The notes under the pieces were generated by a model. It was not told the DNA's origin. It ran no database searches and saw only the letters and a program-made list of their open reading frames with translations. A stretch of 64,000 nucleotides of DNA from Larix kaempferi. Taxonomy: Eukaryota; Streptophyta; Pinopsida; Pinales; Pinaceae. Of the stretch, positions 33,892-44,689 are shown piece after piece. The stretch covers positions 186,001 to 250,000 of the forward strand of contig BSBM01001929.1 in the NCBI GenBank assembly GCA_027924585.1. The letters are read 5' to 3'. Numbering within the stretch: position 1 is the stretch's first letter; every line of letters begins with the position of its first letter. The position numbers and the translations under genes are program-made.

Positions 33892-35232
33892 TCACAAATT
33901 TTGACGTACAGGTTTGATGTCGGGATATGTTTTTATTTCGAGAGAAATAATTGCGGGGTCTATCCCAGGCATCTCCTCATAGGCCCAAGCAAACACGTCT
34001 CGAAATTGCTTGAACAAGGTTGTGCTAACAGCGATTTCTTTAGGGGAACACTTCTGGCCTATGCGAATGTGTTCCACTATACCAGGTTTCACCAAGATGT
34101 CTACCGGGGTGGTTGGCTCAATGTTGGCCAAGTTGGCCTCCGTGTCCGTAAGACATGTAAGGATGGGGGACTGAGGGGATGGGTAGATATCTAGTGAAAA
34201 GAGGGTATGGATGTTTTTCTCTATGTATTCCAAAGGAGGAAGAAAAGATGACCTATGATGGAGATCATCCCAAGGACTGTCGTCAACATTCATTACTTCC
34301 ATGATGGACCCATCTGAATGAAAAGTCCGAAGTAAGAGATCAGGTAGAGAGGACGTCCGTCGTAGAGAACAAGATGGGGAGGCCATGGTTAAATGATCCT
34401 CCGAAGCTGATTGGATAGCCTCATAAATGCGTTCAGCTAGTGAAAGAGGCATCATATCTCCAAATAGGTGTGTTGTGGCTTCATCCGGTACAAGCCAAGC
34501 ATCGTTTGAGTGAGATAAAATCTCAGTAGAGATCATGTTCACCATAGCAACATGATTAGGGGGGTCCGCGGCTAGAAAAACGCCCATGACAGATGAATCT
34601 TTTAAAAGGCCAACCCCTACACTCTCATATTGTTTTGACATATGTCCAATGGAAGGAACATGGTCACCAGGATGAGTAGTGGCATCCGGTGTACAAAAAT
34701 CTAACTGGTCGATAGTAACAATTCGTCCTTGGTGGGGGAACTGTATTATGCGGAAGATTGAAGAGGCTACCGCCTGCATGGTATAAAACCAATTGTGACC
34801 AAGCAAGAGATTATAATATAACGGGGCCGAGACCACTTCCATGTTAATGGTTACGCTCTTTCCTCCCAACTCAACTGCAAGAGCTTGTAAGATCCCATGA
34901 GGTTGAAAGCCACACCCGTCGAATGCTTTCAATGTGGTAGGAGAATGATTCAATTCAAGGGAGCCAATGGCTCTCCAACAAGCGATGGACATGACAGAAG
35001 TGGAGGCTCCTTCGTCCAAAACAGTGCGATGGACAATCTTCCCAACAAGGTTCGCAATAACTTGGAATGCGAGCTGGTGTGAGAGCCTCGACTTAAGGTT
35101 GTCAAGTCGGAACATGATGGTGTTCGAGGAATCTGGGTCAACTGCACCAATAGCTACAAGGAGAGTTTTGTGTTGACTGGGACAATTCTGCAAAACTTTT
35201 AGGGTAGACATGGCGCAAGAAGCTTGTGCCAA
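33892..35232 (-). pseudogene. Gypsy-1 aspartic protease region
   Basis: A 446-residue open frame. The active-site block is HRTVLDEGASTSVMS, with D-E-G-A-S where most gypsy elements have D-(S/T)-G-A-S. AVELGGKSVTINMEVV and YNLLLGHNWFYTMQAV follow. The latter half is a long spacer without known motifs, ending at CSPKEIAVSTTLFKQFRDVF and IKTYPDIKPVRQNL just before RT. It terminates at a TGA (33892-33894) where an Arg codon CGA is expected. It would process gag-pol. Confidence 0.85.
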
Positions 35233-35253
35233 TTCCTCTACAATATTGTAATT

Positions 35254-38200
35254 CTATGTCGCACGAGCATTAGGATTGAAAATAGCTTTTCGAATCGTAC
35301 TCTTGGGTGGACGCAATATCGAATCTAAGGAGGGTCTCTCTATGGTGAGAGAGGTTGATGGTACAGTGACATCAAGTAAAGAGTCGAAAGATTTTTTAGG
35401 ATTACTTCCGGTGGGTTCCTTCGAAGGGACCTGTTTGTAAGATCGTGAACGAGTAGTTAAATTTATCACCTCATTACGCAACATGAGAACATGCACGGTG
35501 TTGGATGGTTCCCCCTGGGCTGGGGGGGTTTGAGAAATCATCTGCTGGTTTTGAGCAGGAAACAGATCGTTGAGGACTGTGGGAGTCGGTTTACCCCTAA
35601 GAAACTTTTGCACTTTGTCTCTATGGGGACACTCTTTGGAGAAATGATCTTCTCCACACAGTAGACAAGGATACTTCAGTTTCATTTTCTGCTTAGTATC
35701 TTCAGGAGTTCTCTTCGTTTCCTAAAGGGTAGAAGACTTCTTGGGTTTCCCCTTGTTCTTCTTTTTACCATTAAACTTCTGAGATGAAGTTGATTGAACA
35801 GAATTTACCTCTTCAGTTACAGCAGGAGTGGTGGACTTGGCGGTGCTGTGGCCAACCGAAGTTGGGTTGGATGATCCAACAGTGCTAACAGCAGGCTAGG
35901 TGGTAAGGGAACCTATAATCCCATCACCTTGGGGTCCCTTATGTGTTTTTGTGGGATCGTTAATGTCCCAGGGTATGTCAGGAAAAATATTGAACAGAAT
36001 GCCAGACTGAGTGTAGACCAGGTTTAACATATGAGCACTCGCGATGGCTTGTTCTTCAGTGACAGCACCTCGCATGGAAACATCTTTTGCTATGGTGGGA
36101 ATGAGCGATTTAGTAAACCAGTCTGTTAGGAGCTGATCTGGAATGGGAGATTTAATGAGACGTCCTCTCCTTCACCACTCGTGGATATGATCCGAAATGT
36201 GAGTGGCAGTATTCTGACGGAGCGAGGTTAAAAGCTTGGTACCAGTCTCATACCATGTAGGCAACTAGAAATGCATCAAAAAGTTCATAGCAAGAGAGCC
36301 AAAATCAAGAAAAGAGTGTGGTGGCAACTCAATGTACCACTTGGCAGCCGAACTGGTGAGAGTCCTTTGGAACAATCTAAGACAAATTGAATCGTCCATT
36401 AAGGAATTAGATGAACACCATAAATGGTATGTCATCACGTGGTTCTTAGGGTCTTCACTTGGCTTGACGTCAAACTTGGGGATATCAAACAGAAGTTTCA
36501 CCAAAATCGGTGGCCAGTTAGATCCGTGGTAAATAGGATCGTTGGTTAAACAAGAGAGGTCAGGTAGGTCCAAAGTAGCCAGAAAGGGTAGCTGTGGATT
36601 AGGCTACGCATATTGATAATACGGATATGGCGTGTAAGGACTCAACTGACTGTAAGGTGTACCAAGATAAAACTGACCATAGAGGTTGTGCCGCACGGAT
36701 CGTAAGGAGGTCCGCCACCATAAGGTGGTCCATTCCAATAGGGTGGGGTCCACCTCCACCTCCGCCTGGAGGGGGTGGTGAGCCACTTCTGCCGCCAGAT
36801 GGATGGGAGCCCCCACTGCCTCCGCTGCCGGAAGGATGAGGGTTTCCACCACCACCGCCACCATCGTAGTAATTAGGTCCTCCACCGCCTCCTCCTAGAG
36901 GGGGTGGTGGACCACCATCGCCACCCAAATGGAAATGTCCTCCTCCACCATGATAGGGTGGTCCACCACTGCCTCCGCCCGGAGGAGGTGGTGGACCATT
37001 CCCACCATCGCCCGAGGGGTGAGGGGTGTTGTACGTAAAACGAGGTGGACCTCCACCAACGTTAGGTGGGGGAGGACCGATCGGGGGTGGTATTACTTGA
37101 GGGATAGTCGATTGGGATCCGTGTTGAAACACAGGTTGTTTCCCCCATAGAGTGTATGTATTCCTGAGATAAGGTATTCCGTATGGTGCGTTTCCAGGAT
37201 TAGGTTGACCCGGCACAAGGTTAAAAGATCCTGGATATGCTTGACTCCATGAGGGTTGAGTTACATTTGACGACCCTCCAACATGAGATAATCCCGTGGT
37301 GGACAGTCTAGCGGGTTGGGAAGGTCCATTGGGGACTCCACCACCTGTGTTCTGGTTAGGAAATGGGGGTTTCCCCCCAGCCACAATAGGCTAACCACTA
37401 TTCAAAGGTTGAACCAATGTGGGTTGTTGACTAGCTATTGTGGTAATGACATTACCAATAAGATAATTCATAGGAATTGAATACCCTCCCCTCGAATTTT
37501 GAGGTGGGGGAGGGACTGGTAATGTAAATGTGGTAGTGACAGGTGTGTTGGACCGTTGTCCTTCCACCGGTTGGTTCACTTGAGGTGTAAGACTAGACTC
37601 CTGCGAGGGTTGACCAGTCTCATTAGTGGTCACGTGGTGGGGTGCTTCAGGTGATCCGAAAGATATCGAATGAACTGGGATGTTTCATCATCAAGTCTTA
37701 TTTGGAAATGATGATTGTGGAACTCTTCAAAGTGTCGCTCGATACTTTGTCTTCGAAGCTCATCTCCTTTAGCACATAACTATTCCAAACGTTCATGGAT
37801 GGGGCCAAAAGTCTCGGCAAGGTGAGGCCTATAGTAAGGCCTAGTGAACTCTGGAGTAGTCCAGTTAGGTGGGGATGAGATGGAAAAATGAGCCACTGGA
37901 TGGTCTATAGAAGATGTCCAATAAGCTGCTGAAGGACCAACAGCTGCAGTAGGGTCATCCTGGGGTTGGTTTATCCATTCCAACGATCCAGGTTCTCTCG
38001 GGATCATGGGAGGAAGGTTTTGAGAAGTGGGGGTGTGTGCTTCTTCATCCTATGTGGGATGAGAGGCAGGTGAATCTAGTGGAAAAAAAAGTCCGCCAAC
38101 ATTCAAGGTGGGGTTCCTTACTTTAGTGACTACGATCGCGTTACGCTGATCCATTCTTACCCTCGAAATAACCTCCGGATTATGGGGAAATTCAGGTGGA

Positions 38201-38319
38201 AATTTCAAGATCCTACTGGACCTTCTCCAGGGAAAATCCGCCAGAGTATCAGGAAAATCAGCCAAAAAAGGCCGAAACAGCGTTTCTCCTAAAGGTATAC
38301 TAAAAGAAGAGCAGTCCAA
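35254..38319 (-). pseudogene. Gypsy-1 gag
   Basis: Starts at about 38,319 (MDCSSFSIPLGETLF). It runs through a Pro/Ser-rich N-terminus and a Gly/Pro-rich low-complexity stretch (36.6-37.1 kb), then the retrotransposon gag domain (36265-36573) with MTYHLWCSSNSLMDDS and RTLTSSAAKWYIELP. A Lys-rich linker (KKKNKGKPKK) and a zinc knuckle KYPCLLCGEDHFSKECPH near 35,640-35,680 follow. The knuckle spacing is C-X2-C-X3-H-X4-C, one residue short of the usual CCHC. Stops include TAG at 36265-36267, 35896-35898, 35722-35724 and 35254-35256. It forms the particle and binds element RNA. Confidence 0.82.
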
Positions 38320-40246
38320 GAAACCTACTCAAACTAAGGCAACAAGCAAACTTATGTGACAGAGTGGATTCAAAAGTCTGGAACCTCACGGGATTATCAA
38401 GTCATTGCAAACCGTGATATACTGTAGGGTCCAACAATATGACGCGACAAGGAGGATTGGGACCGTACCCTTGCCTGCATACCCGATTACCTAGACAGTA
38501 CGTGCGTGCTAATCTCCCCAAATGTTGTTCTCGGTGTATTGCTTTGCCAAGACAGCAAAATGGTTAACTCGATTGGTTTCAGGAATCCTAATGGTGTCTC
38601 CTGATATACGCAACGTATGTGGGAGCTCAAATCCATAGTGGTGTTGTCTAATGCACAGCCGTTGGCACGAGACCTTCCGATATACATGTCGAGTACGTGA
38701 TACACCCTTCGATATACGCCAAGTATGGATTATGGTACTTGGTGGGTACGTGAAGGAGCTCGATATACCGATGTACGTGGAAGACTACAATATCCCCAGA
38801 CTATAGTGCTGGCAAGTAATGACAGCTGCCACACTTAATGACGTTGGAACACGTCTCTAACTTACACACAAGTTACTAAAAACTTTACCTAGTTCTACCA
38901 TTAATTTTATGTTGGACGGTTAGGTGAATGCATGAGGTGAGTACATAATCGGAAACAGAATGCAAGCCCTAGCTACATGCACAAAATATTCTTTTCTTTC
39001 GATGAATTCTACCTATGGTAAGGTGAAAGCTTTTTCCAATGGTATTGCCAGAACAAACTCAATGCAACACAATTCCCAATGCAAACAAATTTGACAATGA
39101 AAGTACTCTTTTCTTTTTTAATGAAACACGCAAACATACACAACACTACTATCCAAATCAAAGTATTTTTTCTTTTCTTTTCTTTTTCGAATCAAAACAA
39201 CACTAAGTAATGAAATGAGAGGATTCTAAAACAGAAAATGCAAGCTTTTCACTTTCTCTTTTCAATGATCTAAAGACAATAAAAATGCACCTATCTTTCC
39301 CTAGCATGGAAACAATTTTTTTTTCTGAAAAAAAACGAAATCTACTAGAACTTTTCAAGAAGATGAATAATTCATATATCAAGAAAAACACAACGAATCA
39401 TATTTCCATTCATCTTTTCCAAAACATTCCAATGCACAATGATCTTTCTTCAATAACTTTGTAAGAAATAACGGGAGAGAAGCATTTTGAATATTTCAAT
39501 GGATGTACCAAAGCAATAAACTTGAAGACAAATTTGCTTTCAGATCTAAATGACTGAAAATAAAATGCTACTTGCGGCACTCATACACTCAGAAAACTCA
39601 AGAAAATACACACTTGACTCAAAATCAAGCAGCAGCAAGCAAAGCTCAAAACAAAAATAGATGAGGTTTGGAAGGTGATCCAATGCAATGATCAAATCAG
39701 GGATGGAAGGAAGGGAATGCAAGAGTGAATGGATGAAAGTGGGGGAAACAAAAGTATCCGCCACTACCGATTTCAAGCTTGTCCAAGATGGAACCCAAAG
39801 TTGATCCAAACAAACCAAACTCTCCACACACAAATCAAAATGGGATCTCTGGCTAGATGTTACAGCACAGAGAGAGTTCATACATCAAAACAAGGCTCAA
39901 ACTATCAAACAAGAGGATGGATGCCTGTATGCTAAGTCTCGACAAATCGGCGCACTCTGTCTTTGCAGACAGTGCGACGTCACATGTTACTTGCATGAGA
40001 TATGCGACGATGTCACAGTCTACTAATGCACAGGCCACGACAAGCAAGCAACAGTCAAAGAACAAAGACTCAGAAAAACACAATGTCGCTCTGTTTTCAC
40101 TTCCCAGGTGCGACAGGCGAGTTCTAGATTCAAAAATGAATCAGACCTCCTAATAATGAACCACCAACAGGTTTGAAACTGAGTTGTATAAACTCAAAGG
40201 AAGAAGATCAGGATCTTCAACGTGAAGATCTGATAATGGAATCAAT
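38320..40246 (-). other. Gypsy-1 5' leader
   Basis: About 1.9 kb of non-coding sequence between PBS and gag. From about 38,601 to 38,790 a gatatac..-gtacgtg motif is reiterated (38601, 38679, 38711, 38761 on the plus strand). AT-rich sequence and (ttttc)-type runs occupy 39.0-39.5 kb. At about 39,950-40,000 gcactctgtc pairs with gacagtgc. No ORF of note. Confidence 0.6.
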
Positions 40247-40262
40247 CCTAAGAAGGTCGCCA
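40247..40262 (-). other. Gypsy-1 primer-binding site
   Basis: The minus strand reads TGGCGACCTTCTTAGG, four nt inside the 5' LTR. It shares the TGGCGAC start with the PBS of Gypsy-2 (60970). TGGCGAC-type sites are typical of Tat-like elements; the tRNA was not assigned. Confidence 0.75.
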
Positions 40263-40266
40263 GATT

Positions 40267-41182
40267 TTCTATCGGACAATCCACTCGACCGAAGGTGAGC
40301 CGGATCTCCCTAGCTCAATGCGAGTCTAGAACAAATAGAACAGACTACAAACACGTTTCCTATATCTACTTAAGGATCAAGTGCTAGATGTCTTACCTCT
40401 TTGATTCCTATCCTTTCTCCTGAATGTTGCTCCATGTCCCATGGTCGTCAGATCCAAGATGCGAGACCTGTCAAGTGCGAGACCTGTCAAGTCACAGAAA
40501 AGAGAAACGAGTAAAGAGCATATATACAATAAGAGATCTATGTAAACATTTAAGCAGGTAAACAACGCAACATCATTACACATAAGAATGATATTGGTGG
40601 AAAGCATTTGTATTACTACAAATAGAGGAGTACATGATAGAGATATAGAACTACAACCAATGACTTAACGTAGCATCCCTTCTCCACACAAGCCAATTGC
40701 CAAGCCCTTCCAAGGAAGCATGAATTCCCCAAGAGGTGAGTGAAGATGTCGTAAGAGAGATTTCACCAGCATGTAGATACCATAGTCTTCCTCCCTTTGG
40801 TATGGGAGTGAGCCTCATTTATATAGGACTAAGTGGATGAGGTTATGGATAGGATAGGTTGAGAGATGGTAGGAGAGAGATAGGGGATCTTCCCAATGAG
40901 TTAGGGGTCGAGTACCAGCTCTCCAAGAGATCAGGGATAAGCCCCCAAATGGGAAAGCTTCGAGAAAGATCTTGAATAGGCTATTTTTTCCCATTAACAG
41001 ACCTCGTCGCACCTTGCTATGGAGCAACCTGCGACGTCGCATGTTGCTAGTGTGCAACCTGCGACAACCTCTCAAAAGGTTGTACAAACTGAGTACAAAT
41101 CCTCTCAAATGAGTACTTAGTCCAAGTGACTTCAGGGATGTATACACTAAATCATGATGATGGGTAGATTTTAGGTGTAACA
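40267..41182 (-). repeat. Gypsy-1 5' LTR
   Basis: About 916 bp, closely matching 25962-26861. The PBS-proximal end has diverged (ttctatcg where the partner has tgttacca), so that edge is approximate. The TATA box on the minus strand is at 40818-40825. The distal end is ggtgtaaca at 41174-41182. Confidence 0.9.
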
Positions 41183-41482
41183 CAAGCAGTTTGGATGCGT
41201 AGGATGTTAAGTGATCTATCGCAGAACCAACAAGAACCCACAGTCATTTATTGCGACAACAATTCATCTATCGCACTATCAAAGAATCATGTATATCACA
41301 AGAGAACCAAGCACATCGGCACAAGGTATCATTTTATCAGAGAGTTGATAAATAAAAAAGAAATCTGTTTAGAAATTTGCAAGTCTGAAGATCAGGTAGC
41401 ATACATATTTACCAAACCATTGGCAAAGGACCCATTTCAGTATCTGCAAAGTTGTTTGGGAATGACAAGTTCAGCGCAATGA
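41183..41482 (+). pseudogene. Copia-3-family RNase H C-terminal fragment
   Basis: Open for 95 residues (41195-41482): RRMLSDLSQNQQEP, YCDNNSSIALSKNH (catalytic Asp) and FTKPLAKDPF at the C-terminus. The N-terminal half of the domain is absent because Gypsy-1 abuts it. The stop is at the natural position for the family, so this copy preserves the C-terminus better than Copia-3 does. Confidence 0.85.
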
Positions 41483-42050
41483 ACTTCGTCATGCATAGAG
41501 CATGTTTCAGCTCTGAATTATTTTGTAATATTTTATTTTTTAATGATCCCCATCCGCTCATAATTAAGGGGGGGTGTTGGAAAATGTAATTAATGAGTTG
41601 CTCGCGTATCTAACTGTGTCGGCTCTGTCAGTCACCCTGTCAGTATTTTTGTGTCAGTGCACAGAGTCTGCAAAGTCAGTCTGTCAATAAGTTCGCAACC
41701 AATCCGGCACACGTCAAGTTTGTATTAATGTAACCATGTTAGTAGTTCTCATGTCAAGAAGCCTTAGGTAAGAATTAATTACTGTGCTTAATGCAATCCT
41801 GTAGCTTCCAGGTGAAGCAATCTTAAGTTGGTTGTTAGGAAAATCTATAAGTAGAAGCTCATAGTTGAAACTCTAAGATATGTGAAGTGGTCGAAGATTG
41901 TATCAAAAGCCCAAGCTTTTTGAATGTAAAAGATCAAAGTGAAAACTCATTTCCATGTATTGAGGAACTGTGCAGCTTACTGTGGTAATATATATAAGTC
42001 TTTAGTTTATGTTTTATTCTCAAGAATGTTCAATATTGCTTTGTGCACAT
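41183..42050 (+). mobile_element. Copia-3-family 3' fragment
   Basis: Starts abruptly inside RNase H (caagcagtttggatgcg, equivalent to 25319) and runs through the pol end, PPT (about 41564-41574) and an LTR from 41575. The LTR stops near 42,050 after about half its length. It is very similar to Copia-3 but a separate copy: it lacks the stop after ELINKK and has different substitutions. Confidence 0.88.
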
Positions 42051-42059
42051 CTTTGCCAT

Positions 42060-43865
42060 TTTCTTGACCACCTTGAACATAATCCTTGTATAAGTTGCAT
42101 ATTTCCTGCCTTGTGAAATTATCTGGAATGTATATTGTTTCTCTATTTAGCATACTCTCTCAATGCTTGGAAAAGAAATCATGCATCCATGATATTGCAA
42201 TGTGTGTTGATGGCCCAGTGATTCGTCCCTGATAATCATCAGAATAAAATGTAGGATCCTTTTCCAATCTTGTTTGGATTCTTGATAATCGAAGATTACC
42301 AATTGAGTGAATCCATTTGAATGTCTTTCTACAAAGCATAATTTTTCCAATGCAATAATTATAACCTGTCCTAGTAGGAATCATGCACCCCACTAAATAC
42401 GAATTTTGCATACTTTTGTTTATTTATAAATACATCTTCCTTTTCTCCAAGGCATAATTGTAGCCTAAACTTTTCAAACAACTTTTGTGGAAACACTCAC
42501 TCGAAATCAAAGGAGTAATGGAACTTGGACTTGTGAGAAATTCTTTCATATACCTTGTATAGTTGGAATGCTTTGGATTGACATAAAAAGGTCTAGTCCT
42601 GCACTTAATCCTTCTCTGGATTGGATTATGTCACTGCATTTCCTGGACCATTATGTCTACAACAATATCCTCATTAGAATTAATGTTTTCATTGTGATGC
42701 ATATGACCCCCTTCATTGAAAAACTCATCACCAGATTCAATATGAAAATTATTGTCATAATCACTAATCAATTGTTCAATTGCTAACAGATCAATGTGAC
42801 CATCAACACTATTTGTGCCACTAAATTCTTCGCTGAAAGGGAACTGTTCAGATTCAACATTGACATCATTGGTGCCTACAAGTTCTTTACTTGGAGGAGA
42901 GTCATTGTCTTCATCATTGGTTCCTGTAACATCCTTACTTGGAGGAGAATCATTGTCTTCATCATTTTTGGCTTCATCATCAACAGAATGATCATTGGTT
43001 CCATTGAAATCCTCGCTCGGAGTAAAATAACCATTGGTGCCATCGAAATCCTCGCTCGGAGGAAAATCATCATCGATGCCATTGAAATATTCACTCGGAG
43101 GAAAATCATCATTGGTGCCATTAAAATATTCGCTTGGAGGAAAATCATCATCGGTGCCATTGAAATCCTCGCTCGCAGGAAAATCGTCATCAATGTCATT
43201 GAAATCCTTGCTTGGAGGAAATTCATCACTCATGTCATTGAAATCCTCACTTGGAGGAACGTAACCATCGTTTCCATTGAAATCCTCGCTTGGAGGTAAC
43301 TCATCATTGGTGCCATAGAAACCCTCGCTTGGAGGAAACTCGTCATCAGTTCCATTGAAATCCTCGCTTGGAGGTAAATCATCTTCAACATTATTTATGT
43401 CTTCTTTCTCACCAAAATCATCATCTATCCCATTAAAATACTCACTTGGAGGAAAGTCATCATCAGTCCCATAAAAATCCTCACTGGGAGGAAAATCATC
43501 ATTGGTCCCATTAAAATCCTTACTTGAAGGAAAATCATCATTCGTCCCATTAGATTCATTGCTATGAAGAAAACCATCAACATTATCTGTACATGCATGC
43601 TCGGAAAAAACATCGCTAGTCCCATCAAAATCCTCGTTGGGAGGAAAATTGTCATCATCCTGCTTACTGTCTTCAGGATCTCCACTTGGAGGAAGTTCTT
43701 CATCATCATCACATTCTTGCCCTTCATTACTAGTGTTTTCAAAATCTTCATAATTAGGAAGTTTTGAATAACATGCTTGATCACATTGCTTGCACTGCCA
43801 GTATCTTGGCTAGATGAACAATACAACTCTTCATTGACATTGGAATTTAAATCAGATGAGTCCAT
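42060..43865 (-). pseudogene. Acidic-repeat protein of unknown function (possible DNA-transposon protein)
   Basis: The probable start is at 43865 (MDSSDLNSNVNEELYCSSSQ). After a frameshift the protein becomes an array of about fifteen 13-residue units of the form G-T-N-D-D-F-P-P-S-E-D-F-N (39-bp DNA repeat, about 43.0-43.65 kb). Past 42.64 kb a Lys/Arg-rich, non-repetitive part contains HNPIQRRIKCRTRPFY, KIMLCRKTFKWIHSIGNLR and THIAISWMHDFF, ending near 42,060 where a copia LTR fragment abuts it. The second half looks like a conserved enzyme or transposase N-terminal region, but I cannot name the family. Three or more frame breaks. Alternative: a host gene relic. Confidence 0.5.
43000..43660 (-). 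repeat. 39-bp coding minisatellite
   Basis: Successive units ccattgaaatcctcgctcgg plus aggaaaatcatcatcgatg start at, for example, 43040 and 43079 (period exactly 39), with about fifteen copies including diverged and interrupted ones. Because the unit length is divisible by three, several frames on both strands stay open. The minus frame giving an acidic D/E/P/S repeat is the one continuous with the rest of the ORF. Confidence 0.85.
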
Positions 43866-44689
43866 GACTTCTCACTAAAAGATAAAAATATAGAAAAATC
43901 TTAATAGACAAGACAATGAAATTTTACCACATTCCTCACCAAAAAGTAGAATGGTGCAATTGTCAACTAACAATCTTATAGCTGTGAGAATGAAAATATC
44001 CCTCCAAAATATTCCCTCCAAAACTTCCCTCCAAAACATTCGTTCAGAATTTTCCCTCCAAATTACATCGCACATTCATAAAACTAGTAAAAAACACAAA
44101 TTTATGATATAAAAAAATTGAAATAATGTATAAACTAATTACATAAGTTTAATAATAATTCAATAACTAATTTCATTTTTTTAATCCCACATTCTTAAAA
44201 CAATTAATGTTAAACCTAATCTAGGCTACATAAACTAATTTGATTTGCTACTATTCATCATTTAATTTGAAGCAATTTAGTAAAGCTTTCAAGGTTATTA
44301 TTTTTTATGTTTTTAATAAATTAGTTGGTTTTATTGTTATTTTTGCAATGATTGTTTTATGGCTTTATTAATTTGGTAATGTTTGTTTGATGGCTTTATG
44401 GCTTTCTTAATTTGGTAATGTTTGTTTTATGGCTTTATGGATTTATTCTTTTACATTTTTGGTATGTCTTAAACCTAATATTTCTTATTAATACATGATT
44501 GTTTAGTCTTTGGAGCAATTCATGGAAGTTTTGAAGAAGAACGAGGAGATTACAAAAAGGAGCTTCTAGCACTTTCAAGAGAGGAGGCTCTACCACTTTC
44601 TGGGATAGTAATTTAAATATTTTTTTAAATGTGTTTTTTTCTTAAATTCATGTATTATTAATCTAGGAAAAAATTTGAGTTTAAAAAAT
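43866..44689. other. AT-rich spacer with small minisatellite
   Basis: At about 43,998-44,065 a ~15-bp unit ttccctccaaaa is repeated four or more times. The rest is AT-rich. A tggctttatgg...tttggtaatgtttg motif is repeated near 44,350-44,440. No gene recognised. Confidence 0.6.

Larger units (their letters stand above)
25962..41182 (-). mobile_element. Gypsy-1: 15.2-kb Tat-like Ty3/gypsy element
   Basis: Minus-strand element with LTRs 40267-41182 (5') and 25962-26861 (3'), PBS 40247-40262 and PPT 26862-26876. Coding order is gag, protease, RT-RNase H, integrase, second RNase H, then a long 3' region carrying an antisense ORF. The large size, TGGCGAC-type PBS, second (archaeal-like) RNase H and antisense ORF are features reported for plant Tat-group gypsy elements. 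LTR ends are TGTTAC...GTAACA. Flanking 5-mers (ccagg, caagc) do not match. Many stops; dead. Confidence 0.9.

Noticed and set aside
36604-37150. Plus- and alternate-frame ORFs in the Gypsy-1 gag Gly/Pro stretch
   Set aside because: Shadows of the low-complexity gag sequence without domains.
25957-41187. Target-site duplication for Gypsy-1
   Set aside because: ccagg and caagc match at only three of five positions, and the flanks come from different parts of the copia family.
42796-43299. Plus-strand ORFs across the 39-bp repeat
   Set aside because: They are open only because the repeat unit is a multiple of three. The minus frame is the one continuous with non-repetitive sequence.
43000-43660. 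CRISPR-like array
   Set aside because: Units are contiguous, with no unique spacers, and sit inside a coding frame of a plant genome.
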